In this document: positions 7,812 through 15,611 of the stretch, in pieces
Layout of the letters: each line of letters starts with the position of its first letter
Position numbering within the stretch: the stretch's first letter is position 1
NCBI GenBank assembly: GCA_963677085.2
Contig: CAXXFH010000004.1
Span: forward strand, 3,100,001 to 3,164,000
Source of the DNA: G963677085 sp963677085
GTDB taxonomy: Bacteria; Planctomycetota; Planctomycetia; Pirellulales; Thermoguttaceae
DNA length: 64,000 nt
Direction: 5' to 3'
The notes under the pieces: model-generated
Databases searched by the model: none
The model's input: only the letters and a program-made list of their open reading frames with translations
What the model was told of the DNA's origin: nothing
Translations under genes and position numbers: made by a program

Positions 7812-9512
7812 TTACCGCAAGTTGCTGGCTCGCCAGCCGGGCGTTTTACCGGCCCAATCGATACGATCCGACCGACGGGCCACCGGTAGTTGCGGCAAGC
7901 CTCCACCAATTGGACCGACAGAACCGTTAGCACCGGAATCGCGTGATACCGGCGTTTCACGAGGTACCTCCATTGAGGTCAGTTGCCGCGAGCCCATCAC
8001 GTTTCCGCCGGAGGCCAACTGTTCGAGGAATTCGTGCGAGACGTTGTCGAGCATGATTACCTGAGTGCGCTCTTGAGCGTTGGCTGGCCGGATGACACAC
8101 GTAACCTGAGCTCCCTGCTGAAGGAAGCGACGGATTTCGTTGAGTGCCGCTTGCTCGGCAACCGTCATCGGTGCCGGCTGGGACGACTCTGCCGCTGCCG
8201 CACGCAACGGCGACGAGGGATTGTCTGCGGCATTTGCCGACATCGGCATCTGCTCGGGCATTGGAGGTGGGGTAACTGCCACGAGCGCTCCGCGCGGAGC
8301 AGGCGACATTTGATCGATCGGTGGTGCGGACATCGGCTCACGGTAGATGTGCGATAGTCCCGCACGGTCCAGTTCGCTGTGAATCGACGCCAGGGCGGCG
8401 CAATAGGCTTCGTTGTCGGTGCGATCGGCCGCATTGCACACGGCCACTACCTGGCCCTGCGCGGAAAAAATTCCTCCGCCGCTGCGTCCCTCGACCGACT
8501 GTCCGGAAATCTGAAGGTTCGGGGGGCCTAAATAGCGATTCAGTGAAGTAATCCGACTGTGCATCGCCGTGGGACGTTCGCCATGGTTGCAGCCGAGGCT
8601 AACGACCAAGTTGCCTGGGCCAGGCTCGTCGGCGGCCGGAGCCACACGGGCAGCCATTACGGGACCCGGTGGCCGAATGGCAACCAAGCCCACGTCGCTT
8701 TTCAGGTTGTAGGAAATCAGGCGTCCGGGAATACCGCGGGCCGGATGAGCCCCGAACAGATCGACTTCGATTTTTCCCTGGCCCTTCGAATCGCGGAAGA
8801 TGTGCCCACAGGTGAGGATCAACGCTTCGCCCTCGCGGGCGTCGATGATGGTGCCCGTGCCACAGGAGTGACCGTCGGCATCCTCGATGCGTAATCGTGC
8901 GGTGGCGGCCACGAGTACGGCGTCCGAGGGCTCGGTCGGGTTGATCGTGGTGTTGTCGGTGCCTTGCCCGGTCGGCAGCGGCGGCGCGCCAGTCAGCGAA
9001 GCCAGTTGTGCCGGTGCGGGCGACGGAGAAGATGTCTGGAAGTTGGCCGGCACAACAGGATTGGGCGATGACTTGGCAGCCGCGGCCCAACTCGAAGGAA
9101 TCGACGTGCCGGGCATGGCCATCGGCGGAGCCGAAGCGGCCACCTGCTGTGGAGCGACTGGTGGTGCTGCTGCCGGGGCCGTCTGCGCGGCGTTGGCCGC
9201 GGCCGTCTGGCGCCCGCGTTCACACATTTGTTGGAGGCGACTGAAGGTGGTTCCGCCCACCGTACGGTCGATCTCTTTCCCGTCGGCGACCATCACGAAG
9301 CAGGGAATGCCCGTAACCTGGTACTTCTGCGCCAGGGCCCGATTGTGATCGATGTTGATCTTCTGTACGGGATAACCCAGCCGGTGAAGTTCGTCGACCG
9401 TGGGCGACATCGCCCGGCACGGACCACACCAGTCGGCGTAAAAATCGTACAGCACGGTTTGACCCGTACCAGCCAACACGATCGCTGCTAGGGCCGCATG
9501 CAACGAGACCAT
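7812..9512 (-). CDS. Thioredoxin-trypsin-like serine protease fusion, exported
   Basis: A 566-residue protein. Residues 1-~18 form a short hydrophobic leader, followed directly by a thioredoxin fold with the WCGPC redox site near residue 28 and the cis-Pro segment TGIPCF. After an Ala/Pro-rich linker (~110-195) comes a trypsin-like protease domain (~200-375) with a complete triad: His in TCGHIF, Asp in SDVGLVAI, Ser in GRSGGG. A long Pro/Met-rich tail includes a second predicted structured stretch near 455-510. It probably acts in the periplasm or at the membrane, linking thiol chemistry to proteolysis (inference). The leader is so short that export could also be by membrane anchoring. It is a single gene. 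Confidence 0.85.
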   Translation of the reverse strand: MVSLHAALAAIVLAGTGQTVLYDFYADWCGPCRAMSPTVDELHRLGYPVQKINIDHNRALAQKYQVTGIPCFVMVADGKEIDRTVGGTTFSRLQQMCERGRQTAAANAAQTAPAAAPPVAPQQVAASAPPMAMPGTSIPSSWAAAAKSSPNPVVPANFQTSSPSPAPAQLASLTGAPPLPTGQGTDNTTINPTEPSDAVLVAATARLRIEDADGHSCGTGTIIDAREGEALILTCGHIFRDSKGQGKIEVDLFGAHPARGIPGRLISYNLKSDVGLVAIRPPGPVMAARVAPAADEPGPGNLVVSLGCNHGERPTAMHSRITSLNRYLGPPNLQISGQSVEGRSGGGIFSAQGQVVAVCNAADRTDNEAYCAALASIHSELDRAGLSHIYREPMSAPPIDQMSPAPRGALVAVTPPPMPEQMPMSANAADNPSSPLRAAAAESSQPAPMTVAEQAALNEIRRFLQQGAQVTCVIRPANAQERTQVIMLDNVSHEFLEQLASGGNVMGSRQLTSMEVPRETPVSRDSGANGSVGPIGGGLPQLPVARRSDRIDWAGKTPGWRASNLR

Positions 9513-10293
9513 CAGGTTCCCTCCTCGTCAATCGGAGACGTCTCGATCGTCGCGCGTTGAGAGCGAAAGCCCTCAATCGGACGATCGGAGTAGCTTGTGT
9601 GGATGCCTGAACGACCTCGCTGCCAGCTTGAAAAAGGACAAGCCATCGATAATTACCGGCAGCACCGCGACCGCAACGCGTCGCAGTAAGGCGAGCGGGC
9701 AACCTCCTTGTCACCACCACATATCGCGAAACAACCTGCACTGTCCAACCGGTCGGCTTCCTGGCTTCGACACCGTGTTGGCCAGGGACGTCAGGCTGCT
9801 TTTCGCGGCGAATTCCTTTCCTTCTTCAGCCCATGCCCAAGGCAGGGCCTTTTTCCGGCTCCAAATGGCTTTGCCTGGAAACCGGATCTTGGGTAGGCGA
9901 GGTATTTTCTCCGGAATGGTAATTCGAGGCAACGGCAATCTGACCAATTCAGGACACAACGGAAGAAAAACCCCAAAAACCCAGAAAAATCCCTCTCAAG
10001 GGCACCTCAAACCGAAGCCCGACGGACCCCAAAGTCCGTAGTCGCAGCGAGTGATGCCGGCAGTGATACACTTCGCAATCCCCTGTACGGTGGGGGTAGT
10101 GCGGCGTGGGCGGCCCGGGTGTTTTTTGGCTGTAAGTTTTTTTCTGGCAATAACTTACGGTCACTGGAGTGTCGCTCGCTCTAAAACGGCCGGTTTTCGA
10201 TACCAATTTCCGTGGTTTTCTCGTCTATCGTTGAAAGGGAAACGACTGTTCTCAGGTTCTCTTCAATCCTGGCCTCTGCCTTGATGGGTACTT
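9513..10293. other. Intergenic region before ECF cassette 1
   Basis: About 780 bp without a convincing gene; open frames here lack domains and ribosome sites. A small inverted repeat, GTAAGTT (10132-10138) and AACTTAC (10152-10158), lies about 135-160 bp upstream of the sigma-factor gene and could be a regulatory site. No other structure was recognised. Confidence 0.45.
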
Positions 10294-10872
10294 ATGCCGA
10301 AGTCGTCGCGGATCGCAGAAGCGTTGGGTGAATCCCCGCAGGGCGATAGTCCGTCGCGGGTCGATGAGTTCGTCCGCCTGCTAGCCGAGCACCAGTTCGG
10401 TCTGTATGCGTACATTCTCTCGCTGCTGTCCAATTGCGCCGACGCCGACGACGTGATGCAGGAGACCAGCGTGGCCCTTTGGGAGATGTTCGACTCCTAC
10501 GAGTCGGGCACCGACTTTCGGGCCTGGGCCTGCCGCGTGGCTTACTATCGGGTTCTGAAATTCCGCGAGCGCTGCCAAGGCACACCCTTTGCCGTTAGCG
10601 ATGAGTTTCTCGACCGCGTAGCCGCCGTCTCGTTCGAGCGCCACGACGAACTGGAGCACCGCCGTCAGGCCCTGATCGAATGCATGAAAAAGCTCCGCGA
10701 TCGCGATCGTGAGTTGCTCGAACACCGCTACGACGCCTCGCAACCGACGCTCAAACGCATCGCCGAGTTGGTCGGACGACCGGTCAACACCGTGTACAAG
10801 GCGATGAGCCGGATCCACCGCACGTTGTTCGAATGCGTCCAACGGCGCTTAGCTCAGGAGAAAACGGCATGA
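10294..10872 (+). CDS. ECF RNA polymerase sigma factor (planctomycete type), cassette 1
   Basis: A 192-residue sigma-70 family protein with only regions 2 and 4. Region 2 (~28-95) includes the -10-binding stretch DADDVMQETSVALWEMF and GTDFRAWACRVAYYRVL. Region 4 (~130-185) has the helix-turn-helix segment LKRIAELVGRPVNTVYKAM. The pattern fits the Rhodopirellula/Verrucomicrobium ECF group. It should direct RNA polymerase to the promoters of its own cassette. Its stop overlaps the start of the FecR-domain gene (ATGA at 10869-10872), so the two are translationally coupled, as expected of a sigma/anti-sigma pair. The Met start is preceded by a weak ribosome site. Confidence 0.9.
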   Translation: MPKSSRIAEALGESPQGDSPSRVDEFVRLLAEHQFGLYAYILSLLSNCADADDVMQETSVALWEMFDSYESGTDFRAWACRVAYYRVLKFRERCQGTPFAVSDEFLDRVAAVSFERHDELEHRRQALIECMKKLRDRDRELLEHRYDASQPTLKRIAELVGRPVNTVYKAMSRIHRTLFECVQRRLAQEKTA

Positions 10873-12539
10873 GCAACTCGGGAGCCGTGGTGGAAATTCG
10901 GACATTGGTCGATGCCATGCGCACCGATCGGTTTACCGCCGAGCAAACGGCACGCTTGGACGAACTGGTCTGCACGGACGACGACGCCTGTTGGGCCTAT
11001 GTACAACAGCGACACCAGGATGCCGTTTTGCGAATGGCCCTTGCCCGCCAGATACCCCACCTGGCGCAGCCAGCCAGCTTGGCATCGTCGCCGACTTCCG
11101 AAGCCCTGCCGACAGCCATTGCACCGCGCCGTCTTTGGCGGCGATTGTCTTCGCGCATGGCGGAGCCAGGAGCCGTGTCGCTAATCGCGGCCACGGTTGC
11201 CGTCGGCCTGGCATTGGTTGTCCTGGCCGCGTTTGCCGTGCCGACGTTTCGCGGCCGCGACGTCCAACGGGCTGCCGTTTCGGCGACCGCTTCCAGCGTC
11301 GCTCGCCTTACGCGAACCTTCAATGTCAACTGGACGGCCGGCACCCACCCTCTTGCGGTCGGCGCGACGATCGCGAAAGGCGAACGGGTGGAATTGGCCG
11401 CCGGGCTGATCGAAATCGAGTTCGACAAGGGAACGAGGGTCGTTGTCGAGGGCCCGGCCGCGTTGTCGTTGGACGGGCGGAACGGTGGCCTATTGTCGCG
11501 CGGCAAGCTCGTCGCCCAGGTACCGCCGGCGGCCATCGGCTTCACCTTGCACACGCCGACGGCAACGCTGACCGACTTAGGTACCGAATTCGGCGTTTTG
11601 GTCGACGACACGGGAGCGACGGAGGTTCATGTCTTCCAGGGCATGGTGGAAGCCCAATTTGCCAACACCACCACGGAACCGCAAACCGGCATCCTCACGG
11701 CCGGCGAATCAGCCCGCATCGATGCAACCACCAGACAACTCCAGGTGACAACCGGTCACACTAAGTCGCTCGCCCAACGATTCATCCGAAGTGTACCCAA
11801 TACCCTCAAACGCGGCGTGACCAAGGACTTGGTCGTTGCGAACCCGAGCTTCGAGGTCCCCGATATCCGGAAGCATCCGAAGTATCGTGAGTGTTGCGGC
11901 AATCTTCGAAGGGTTCCCCTGGGTTGGCGAGCGCCGCCCATGCCGAACGAATATTCCGAACAACGTCGCGTTCTCTACCAACGGTCGCCCTATCGCGAGT
12001 CGGCGGAGAGCACGCTTGGCCCCGGAGCAACCGATGGCGAACAGGTAGCCTTGGTGTGGTTAAGAAAGCCGGGAGGAGGAAGCGATGACGATATTTCGGA
12101 AACTTGGCTATACCAGTCGCTGGGGATCGTCACAGCGGACGATGTCGGCAAGACGCTGCACCTTTCGGCCGATGTGACCGCCCGCACTCAGTTGCAGGGA
12201 AAAACCCCAATGGACGACGGAGCAACGGCCGAAACCGCGTTTGCCGTGGATGTTTCCGATCGTGGCGCGGGCAACGCCGTCGGGACTCCCGGTCAAGTGC
12301 CTTCGTTGCGACGAGATCACGGAGTACGCACGCTACAGGCGGCGCTGACGATTGGCCCCGAATTAATCGATCGGGAGTTGTCCATTCGCCTCACGGTCGC
12401 GATTCCAGAGCCGGTACGGGATGCTTCGTGTTATGGCCAATATCACTTTGACAACGTCCGTTGCGTTGTCGAGGGACAGACATCTTCGGGTCGCAATGGA
12501 CCTCATCACCCCGTGGATGCATCAAAAAACCGCGAATGA
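10869..12539 (+). CDS. FecR-domain transmembrane regulator with a C-terminal ligand-type domain, cassette 1
   Basis: A 556-residue protein. The N-terminal ~95 residues are cytoplasmic and helical and would hold the sigma factor (inference). One membrane segment spans ~102-125. A FecR domain follows (~148-262; GLIEIEFDKGTRVVVEGPA and LTDLGTEFGV are typical). The C-terminal domain (~318-545) starts ANPSFEVP and contains LYQSLGIVTADDVGKTL and GQYHFDNV. These motifs recur in the PEP-CTERM protein encoded directly downstream. The start codon overlaps the sigma stop (ATGA), and this shorter start is far better than the ATG at 10833. The protein probably senses an extracytoplasmic signal and controls the sigma factor. 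Confidence 0.85.
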   Translation: MSNSGAVVEIRTLVDAMRTDRFTAEQTARLDELVCTDDDACWAYVQQRHQDAVLRMALARQIPHLAQPASLASSPTSEALPTAIAPRRLWRRLSSRMAEPGAVSLIAATVAVGLALVVLAAFAVPTFRGRDVQRAAVSATASSVARLTRTFNVNWTAGTHPLAVGATIAKGERVELAAGLIEIEFDKGTRVVVEGPAALSLDGRNGGLLSRGKLVAQVPPAAIGFTLHTPTATLTDLGTEFGVLVDDTGATEVHVFQGMVEAQFANTTTEPQTGILTAGESARIDATTRQLQVTTGHTKSLAQRFIRSVPNTLKRGVTKDLVVANPSFEVPDIRKHPKYRECCGNLRRVPLGWRAPPMPNEYSEQRRVLYQRSPYRESAESTLGPGATDGEQVALVWLRKPGGGSDDDISETWLYQSLGIVTADDVGKTLHLSADVTARTQLQGKTPMDDGATAETAFAVDVSDRGAGNAVGTPGQVPSLRRDHGVRTLQAALTIGPELIDRELSIRLTVAIPEPVRDASCYGQYHFDNVRCVVEGQTSSGRNGPHHPVDASKNRE

Positions 12540-12649
12540 ATCAAATGATTTCAATGTGTCGAACTCAGTACCGTTCGGAGTACGAATTGTCGGGTTGTGT
12601 CCGCGATCCCTGAACGTTCAGCAAGTTGTGTCTTAACAGGAGATGTACT

Positions 12650-13438
12650 ATGAGAAATGTATTGTGCGGTTTGACACTTGGGTTGATACTCTGCTTCGTT
12701 GTCGGTTCTGTACGTGCCGAACTGGTCGATGCAACGGCCGATCTGAGCAACCCGAGCTTTGAAAGCCCATCGTTGGATTTGATCGAAGGTTCGACTCTCG
12801 ACGGTTGTAACTACCAGCAGAATCTTCCCACCGATTGGAGTGGCGGCTTCAGCGACACCTCCACGGACCAAAACCAGAATTCCTTGCGACACTATCGCCC
12901 GCATACGTCGGGGCTGAAGTCCAACGGCGGCTACTTCTGGGATCCGACCGATGGCTTTAATGGAGCGGCCATCATTTTGCGGACCTCTACGGTACCACTG
13001 GGATGGATGTACCAGTCGCTAGGAACAGTGACCGAAGATGACATCGGCAAGACACTCCGTGCAACGGTCGACAGTTCAATACGTGCACATATGGCCCAAT
13101 CGGCGGGTGAACGGAGGATTTCCTTCCGAACAGGCGTCACCGCAGGCAGAAACGGCAGTTGTGGTGAATTGGTGAGCATGAGCGTGCCGACTGCTACCCG
13201 AACTGCCGGCGAGGATGATCCGTGGGCCACGCTTGTGGAATACTTTCAACCGGCCGAGGAACATCTCGGGCAGGAAGTCTTCTTGGTTTTCTCCGTTGAG
13301 GACGTTGGCGCTGCATACGACGGCCAATACCAGTTTGACAACGTGCAATTATCGGCCGTGCCGGAACCGGGGACGATGTGTCTCCTAATAGTCGGCCTGT
13401 TTGGGTTGATGGGTTGGGGATGCTGGCAGTGCCGATGA
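12650..13438 (+). CDS. PEP-CTERM protein sharing the FecR protein's C-terminal domain
   Basis: A 262-residue exported protein with a signal peptide (residues 1-~23, ending VRA). The mature domain begins LSNPSFESP and has MYQSLGTVTEDDIGKTL and GQYQFDNVQLS. The C-terminus is a PEP-CTERM tail: VPEPGT, hydrophobic helix, short basic end (WQCR). PEP-CTERM tails are cut by exosortases, so this protein is expected in the envelope or extracellular matrix. The start at 12650 has AGGAG 7 nt upstream (12638-12642); an earlier ATG at 12626 has none. The domain closely resembles the C-terminus of the adjacent FecR protein. The closest general class may be a carbohydrate-binding-like beta-sandwich, but I cannot name it. 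Confidence 0.85.
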   Translation: MRNVLCGLTLGLILCFVVGSVRAELVDATADLSNPSFESPSLDLIEGSTLDGCNYQQNLPTDWSGGFSDTSTDQNQNSLRHYRPHTSGLKSNGGYFWDPTDGFNGAAIILRTSTVPLGWMYQSLGTVTEDDIGKTLRATVDSSIRAHMAQSAGERRISFRTGVTAGRNGSCGELVSMSVPTATRTAGEDDPWATLVEYFQPAEEHLGQEVFLVFSVEDVGAAYDGQYQFDNVQLSAVPEPGTMCLLIVGLFGLMGWGCWQCR

Positions 13439-13523
13439 TATGCCGAGAAGACAACGCGATTGGTTCACGGACCAGCAGAACTCAAAACACAACCACGTTC
13501 TTGTCCAGCCAAGAGGTGTGACT

Positions 13524-14387
13524 ATGACATTCGATCATTCAAAAGAACGCCAGCATCATGTTGTGGCTCTACTGGCTTCTTTCGTTTTGATGGCAGGTGC
13601 CGTATCGCCCGCAGCCGCCGAGCCCATCTTGGTCCATCGTTACGACTTCGAAAACAACGTGAACGACACTGCGGGCACCATCGACGGAACGCTGCCAACG
13701 AATTCGGAACAAACCCCCGAGTACGACGGCGACGCTGATGACAAGGTGGTGGGCAACTATGCGATTTACTTCGACGGCGACAACGATTATGCCACAATCC
13801 CCAAGACCGCCGGTACCGAAGAACTGTTGGCGGCCGGTGGTTATTCGTTGTCGTTTTGGACAAAGCTTGCCCGAAACAACGTCCAGGGCTACTTCATGTG
13901 TGACGCTGGAAACTCAGGCAACCTCTATCTACAGATCTACCCAAGTGGTGCTTTCAACGGCTCGATCGGGACTATTATCGGTCCGACTTGGGATTTCACC
14001 AACCCTGACGATGGCAAGGCCTGGCCAGTTGGCGAATGGAATCACCATGCCATCGTCGTCCCAGAAATCGCCACAGGCGAGACGGGTACCGCCACGTGGT
14101 ACGTCGATGGAGTGGCCTTGGACACGATCACATTGGGACCGTTTGCTGGACTCGTCGGAGATCTATGCCTAGGAAACCGCACCTTCGATCTCGCCCGAGA
14201 CTATCAAGGCTGGCTCGATGATCTCCAAATCTACCAGGGCGCGTTGTCCGCCGACGATGTGAGGCACCTTCACGACAACCCGGGTGCCACGGTTCCTGAG
14301 CCCGGTAGTTGGGCGTTATTGTTGGCCGTTGGCGCGGGATTCTCGCTGATGGCGTATCGCAAGAAAAGGCCATCGCAGTCTACCTGA
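13524..14387 (+). CDS. LamG-domain PEP-CTERM protein
   Basis: A 287-residue secreted protein. The signal peptide spans residues 1-~34. A laminin-G/concanavalin-like (LamG) jelly-roll domain follows (~36-255), recognised from VHRYDFENNVNDTAG, AIYFDGDNDYATIP, WNHHAIVVPE, ATWYVDGVALD and GWLDDLQIYQGALSADDV. The C-terminus is PEP-CTERM (VPEPGSWALLL, then YRKKRPS). LamG folds commonly bind glycans or proteins, so this is probably a surface binding protein. The start has AAGAGGTG just upstream (13511-13518). It lies 85 bp after the previous PEP-CTERM gene and probably belongs to the same operon. Confidence 0.87.
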   Translation: MTFDHSKERQHHVVALLASFVLMAGAVSPAAAEPILVHRYDFENNVNDTAGTIDGTLPTNSEQTPEYDGDADDKVVGNYAIYFDGDNDYATIPKTAGTEELLAAGGYSLSFWTKLARNNVQGYFMCDAGNSGNLYLQIYPSGAFNGSIGTIIGPTWDFTNPDDGKAWPVGEWNHHAIVVPEIATGETGTATWYVDGVALDTITLGPFAGLVGDLCLGNRTFDLARDYQGWLDDLQIYQGALSADDVRHLHDNPGATVPEPGSWALLLAVGAGFSLMAYRKKRPSQST

Positions 14388-14452
14388 CAACTAAACGACA
14401 AGATGGCGGGACAGCCCCTCCTTTGTTCGTGACGACAAGGAGAAGACACAAT

Positions 14453-15424
14453 ATGCCAAGACGTCAACAAGGTTTCACACTAGTTGAACTACTGGTCGTT
14501 ATCGCGATTATCGGTATTCTCATCGGCTTGCTGCTTCCCGCGGTGCAATCAGCGCGTGAGGCCGCTCGCCGGTTGCAGTGCTCCAACAATCTGAAACAAC
14601 TAGGTTTGGCCGCTTTGTCGCATCATCAGGCGTCCGGGTTTTTCCCCTCGGGCGGTTGGAGTTGGGTGTTTGTGGGCGAGCCGGAATTGGGCTTCGGCCG
14701 CAGCCAGCCTGGCGGTTGGACCTACTCGCTATTGCCCTACATCGAGCAGCAAAACCTTTACGATATGGGAGAGAATACCACGGGCGACGGCCGCACCAAG
14801 GCCGTTACGGCGCGGATTGGCATGCCCGTTGCCACGTTCAATTGTCCTACTCGAAGGGCGGCGCAAGCGTATCCCGACAAACGTGTCAACTGTCCTTACA
14901 TCACCCGGGGTAACAACGCCATTTTCGCCACCGAGGCCGCTAAAACCGATTATGCCGCCAACGTGGGCGACACGGCTAGCCTGTCGATTTATGCCGGTCC
15001 GAAAAGCGTCGAAGAAGGCGAAACCCGCACCGCAGCCGATTGGCCCGATCTGTCGCATCTTACGGGCGTTTGTTACAGCCGCAGTGAAATCTCGATCTCG
15101 CGAGTTCGCGACGGTACCAGCCATACGTATCTGTTTGCCGAAAAATACTTAAATCCCGACGATTACGCCACCGGCAATGACGCTGCCGACAATGAAAACA
15201 TGTACGTCGGCTACGACAACGACCACTATCGAACAACCTACGTGGCGCCGCATAGCGATCAGGCCGGCGTGCCCGACGCGCTGGCCTTCGGCAGCGCTCA
15301 TTCGGGCGGTTTCAACGCTGTCTTTTGCGACGGCTCGGTCCGCTCGATGAGTTACTCGATCGACCTCGATACGCACCGCTGCCTGGGCAACCGGGCCGAC
15401 GGCCTACCTGTACAACTCCCCTAG
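14453..15424 (+). CDS. DUF1559 prepilin-like protein, cassette 1
   Basis: A 323-residue protein with a type IV prepilin-like N-terminus (RRQQGFTLVELLVVIAII), where a prepilin peptidase would cut after the Gly before FTLVEL. A DUF1559 body follows (PAVQSAREAARR, NNLKQLGLA, SLLPYIEQQNLYD), with a C-terminal H-X9-DG motif (HSGGFNAVFCDG). DUF1559 proteins are thought to be pseudopilin-like envelope components; their function is unproven. AAGGAG lies 10 nt upstream of the chosen ATG (14437-14442). It follows the LamG PEP-CTERM gene by 65 bp, consistent with a single operon. Confidence 0.9.
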   Translation: MPRRQQGFTLVELLVVIAIIGILIGLLLPAVQSAREAARRLQCSNNLKQLGLAALSHHQASGFFPSGGWSWVFVGEPELGFGRSQPGGWTYSLLPYIEQQNLYDMGENTTGDGRTKAVTARIGMPVATFNCPTRRAAQAYPDKRVNCPYITRGNNAIFATEAAKTDYAANVGDTASLSIYAGPKSVEEGETRTAADWPDLSHLTGVCYSRSEISISRVRDGTSHTYLFAEKYLNPDDYATGNDAADNENMYVGYDNDHYRTTYVAPHSDQAGVPDALAFGSAHSGGFNAVFCDGSVRSMSYSIDLDTHRCLGNRADGLPVQLP

Positions 15425-15611
15425 TGCCCACCCACATGGCAAGTCTTGCCCGAATTTGACACCCACACTGCTTTCACCGAAAATCGGTCAGAGGGCGTGT
15501 GGCTGCTTAGGGGCGTGGCTGGTCCATGAACCGACATGACACAAACGGAGGAATCGGCCCTCCGATGATGCTTCATCCGTTATCGCGAACGACTTCTGGA
15601 GGACAACTGCC

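Noticed and set aside
9595..10041. 148-codon open frame in the intergenic region before cassette 1
   Set aside because: It has no ribosome site, no domain and low-complexity charged composition.
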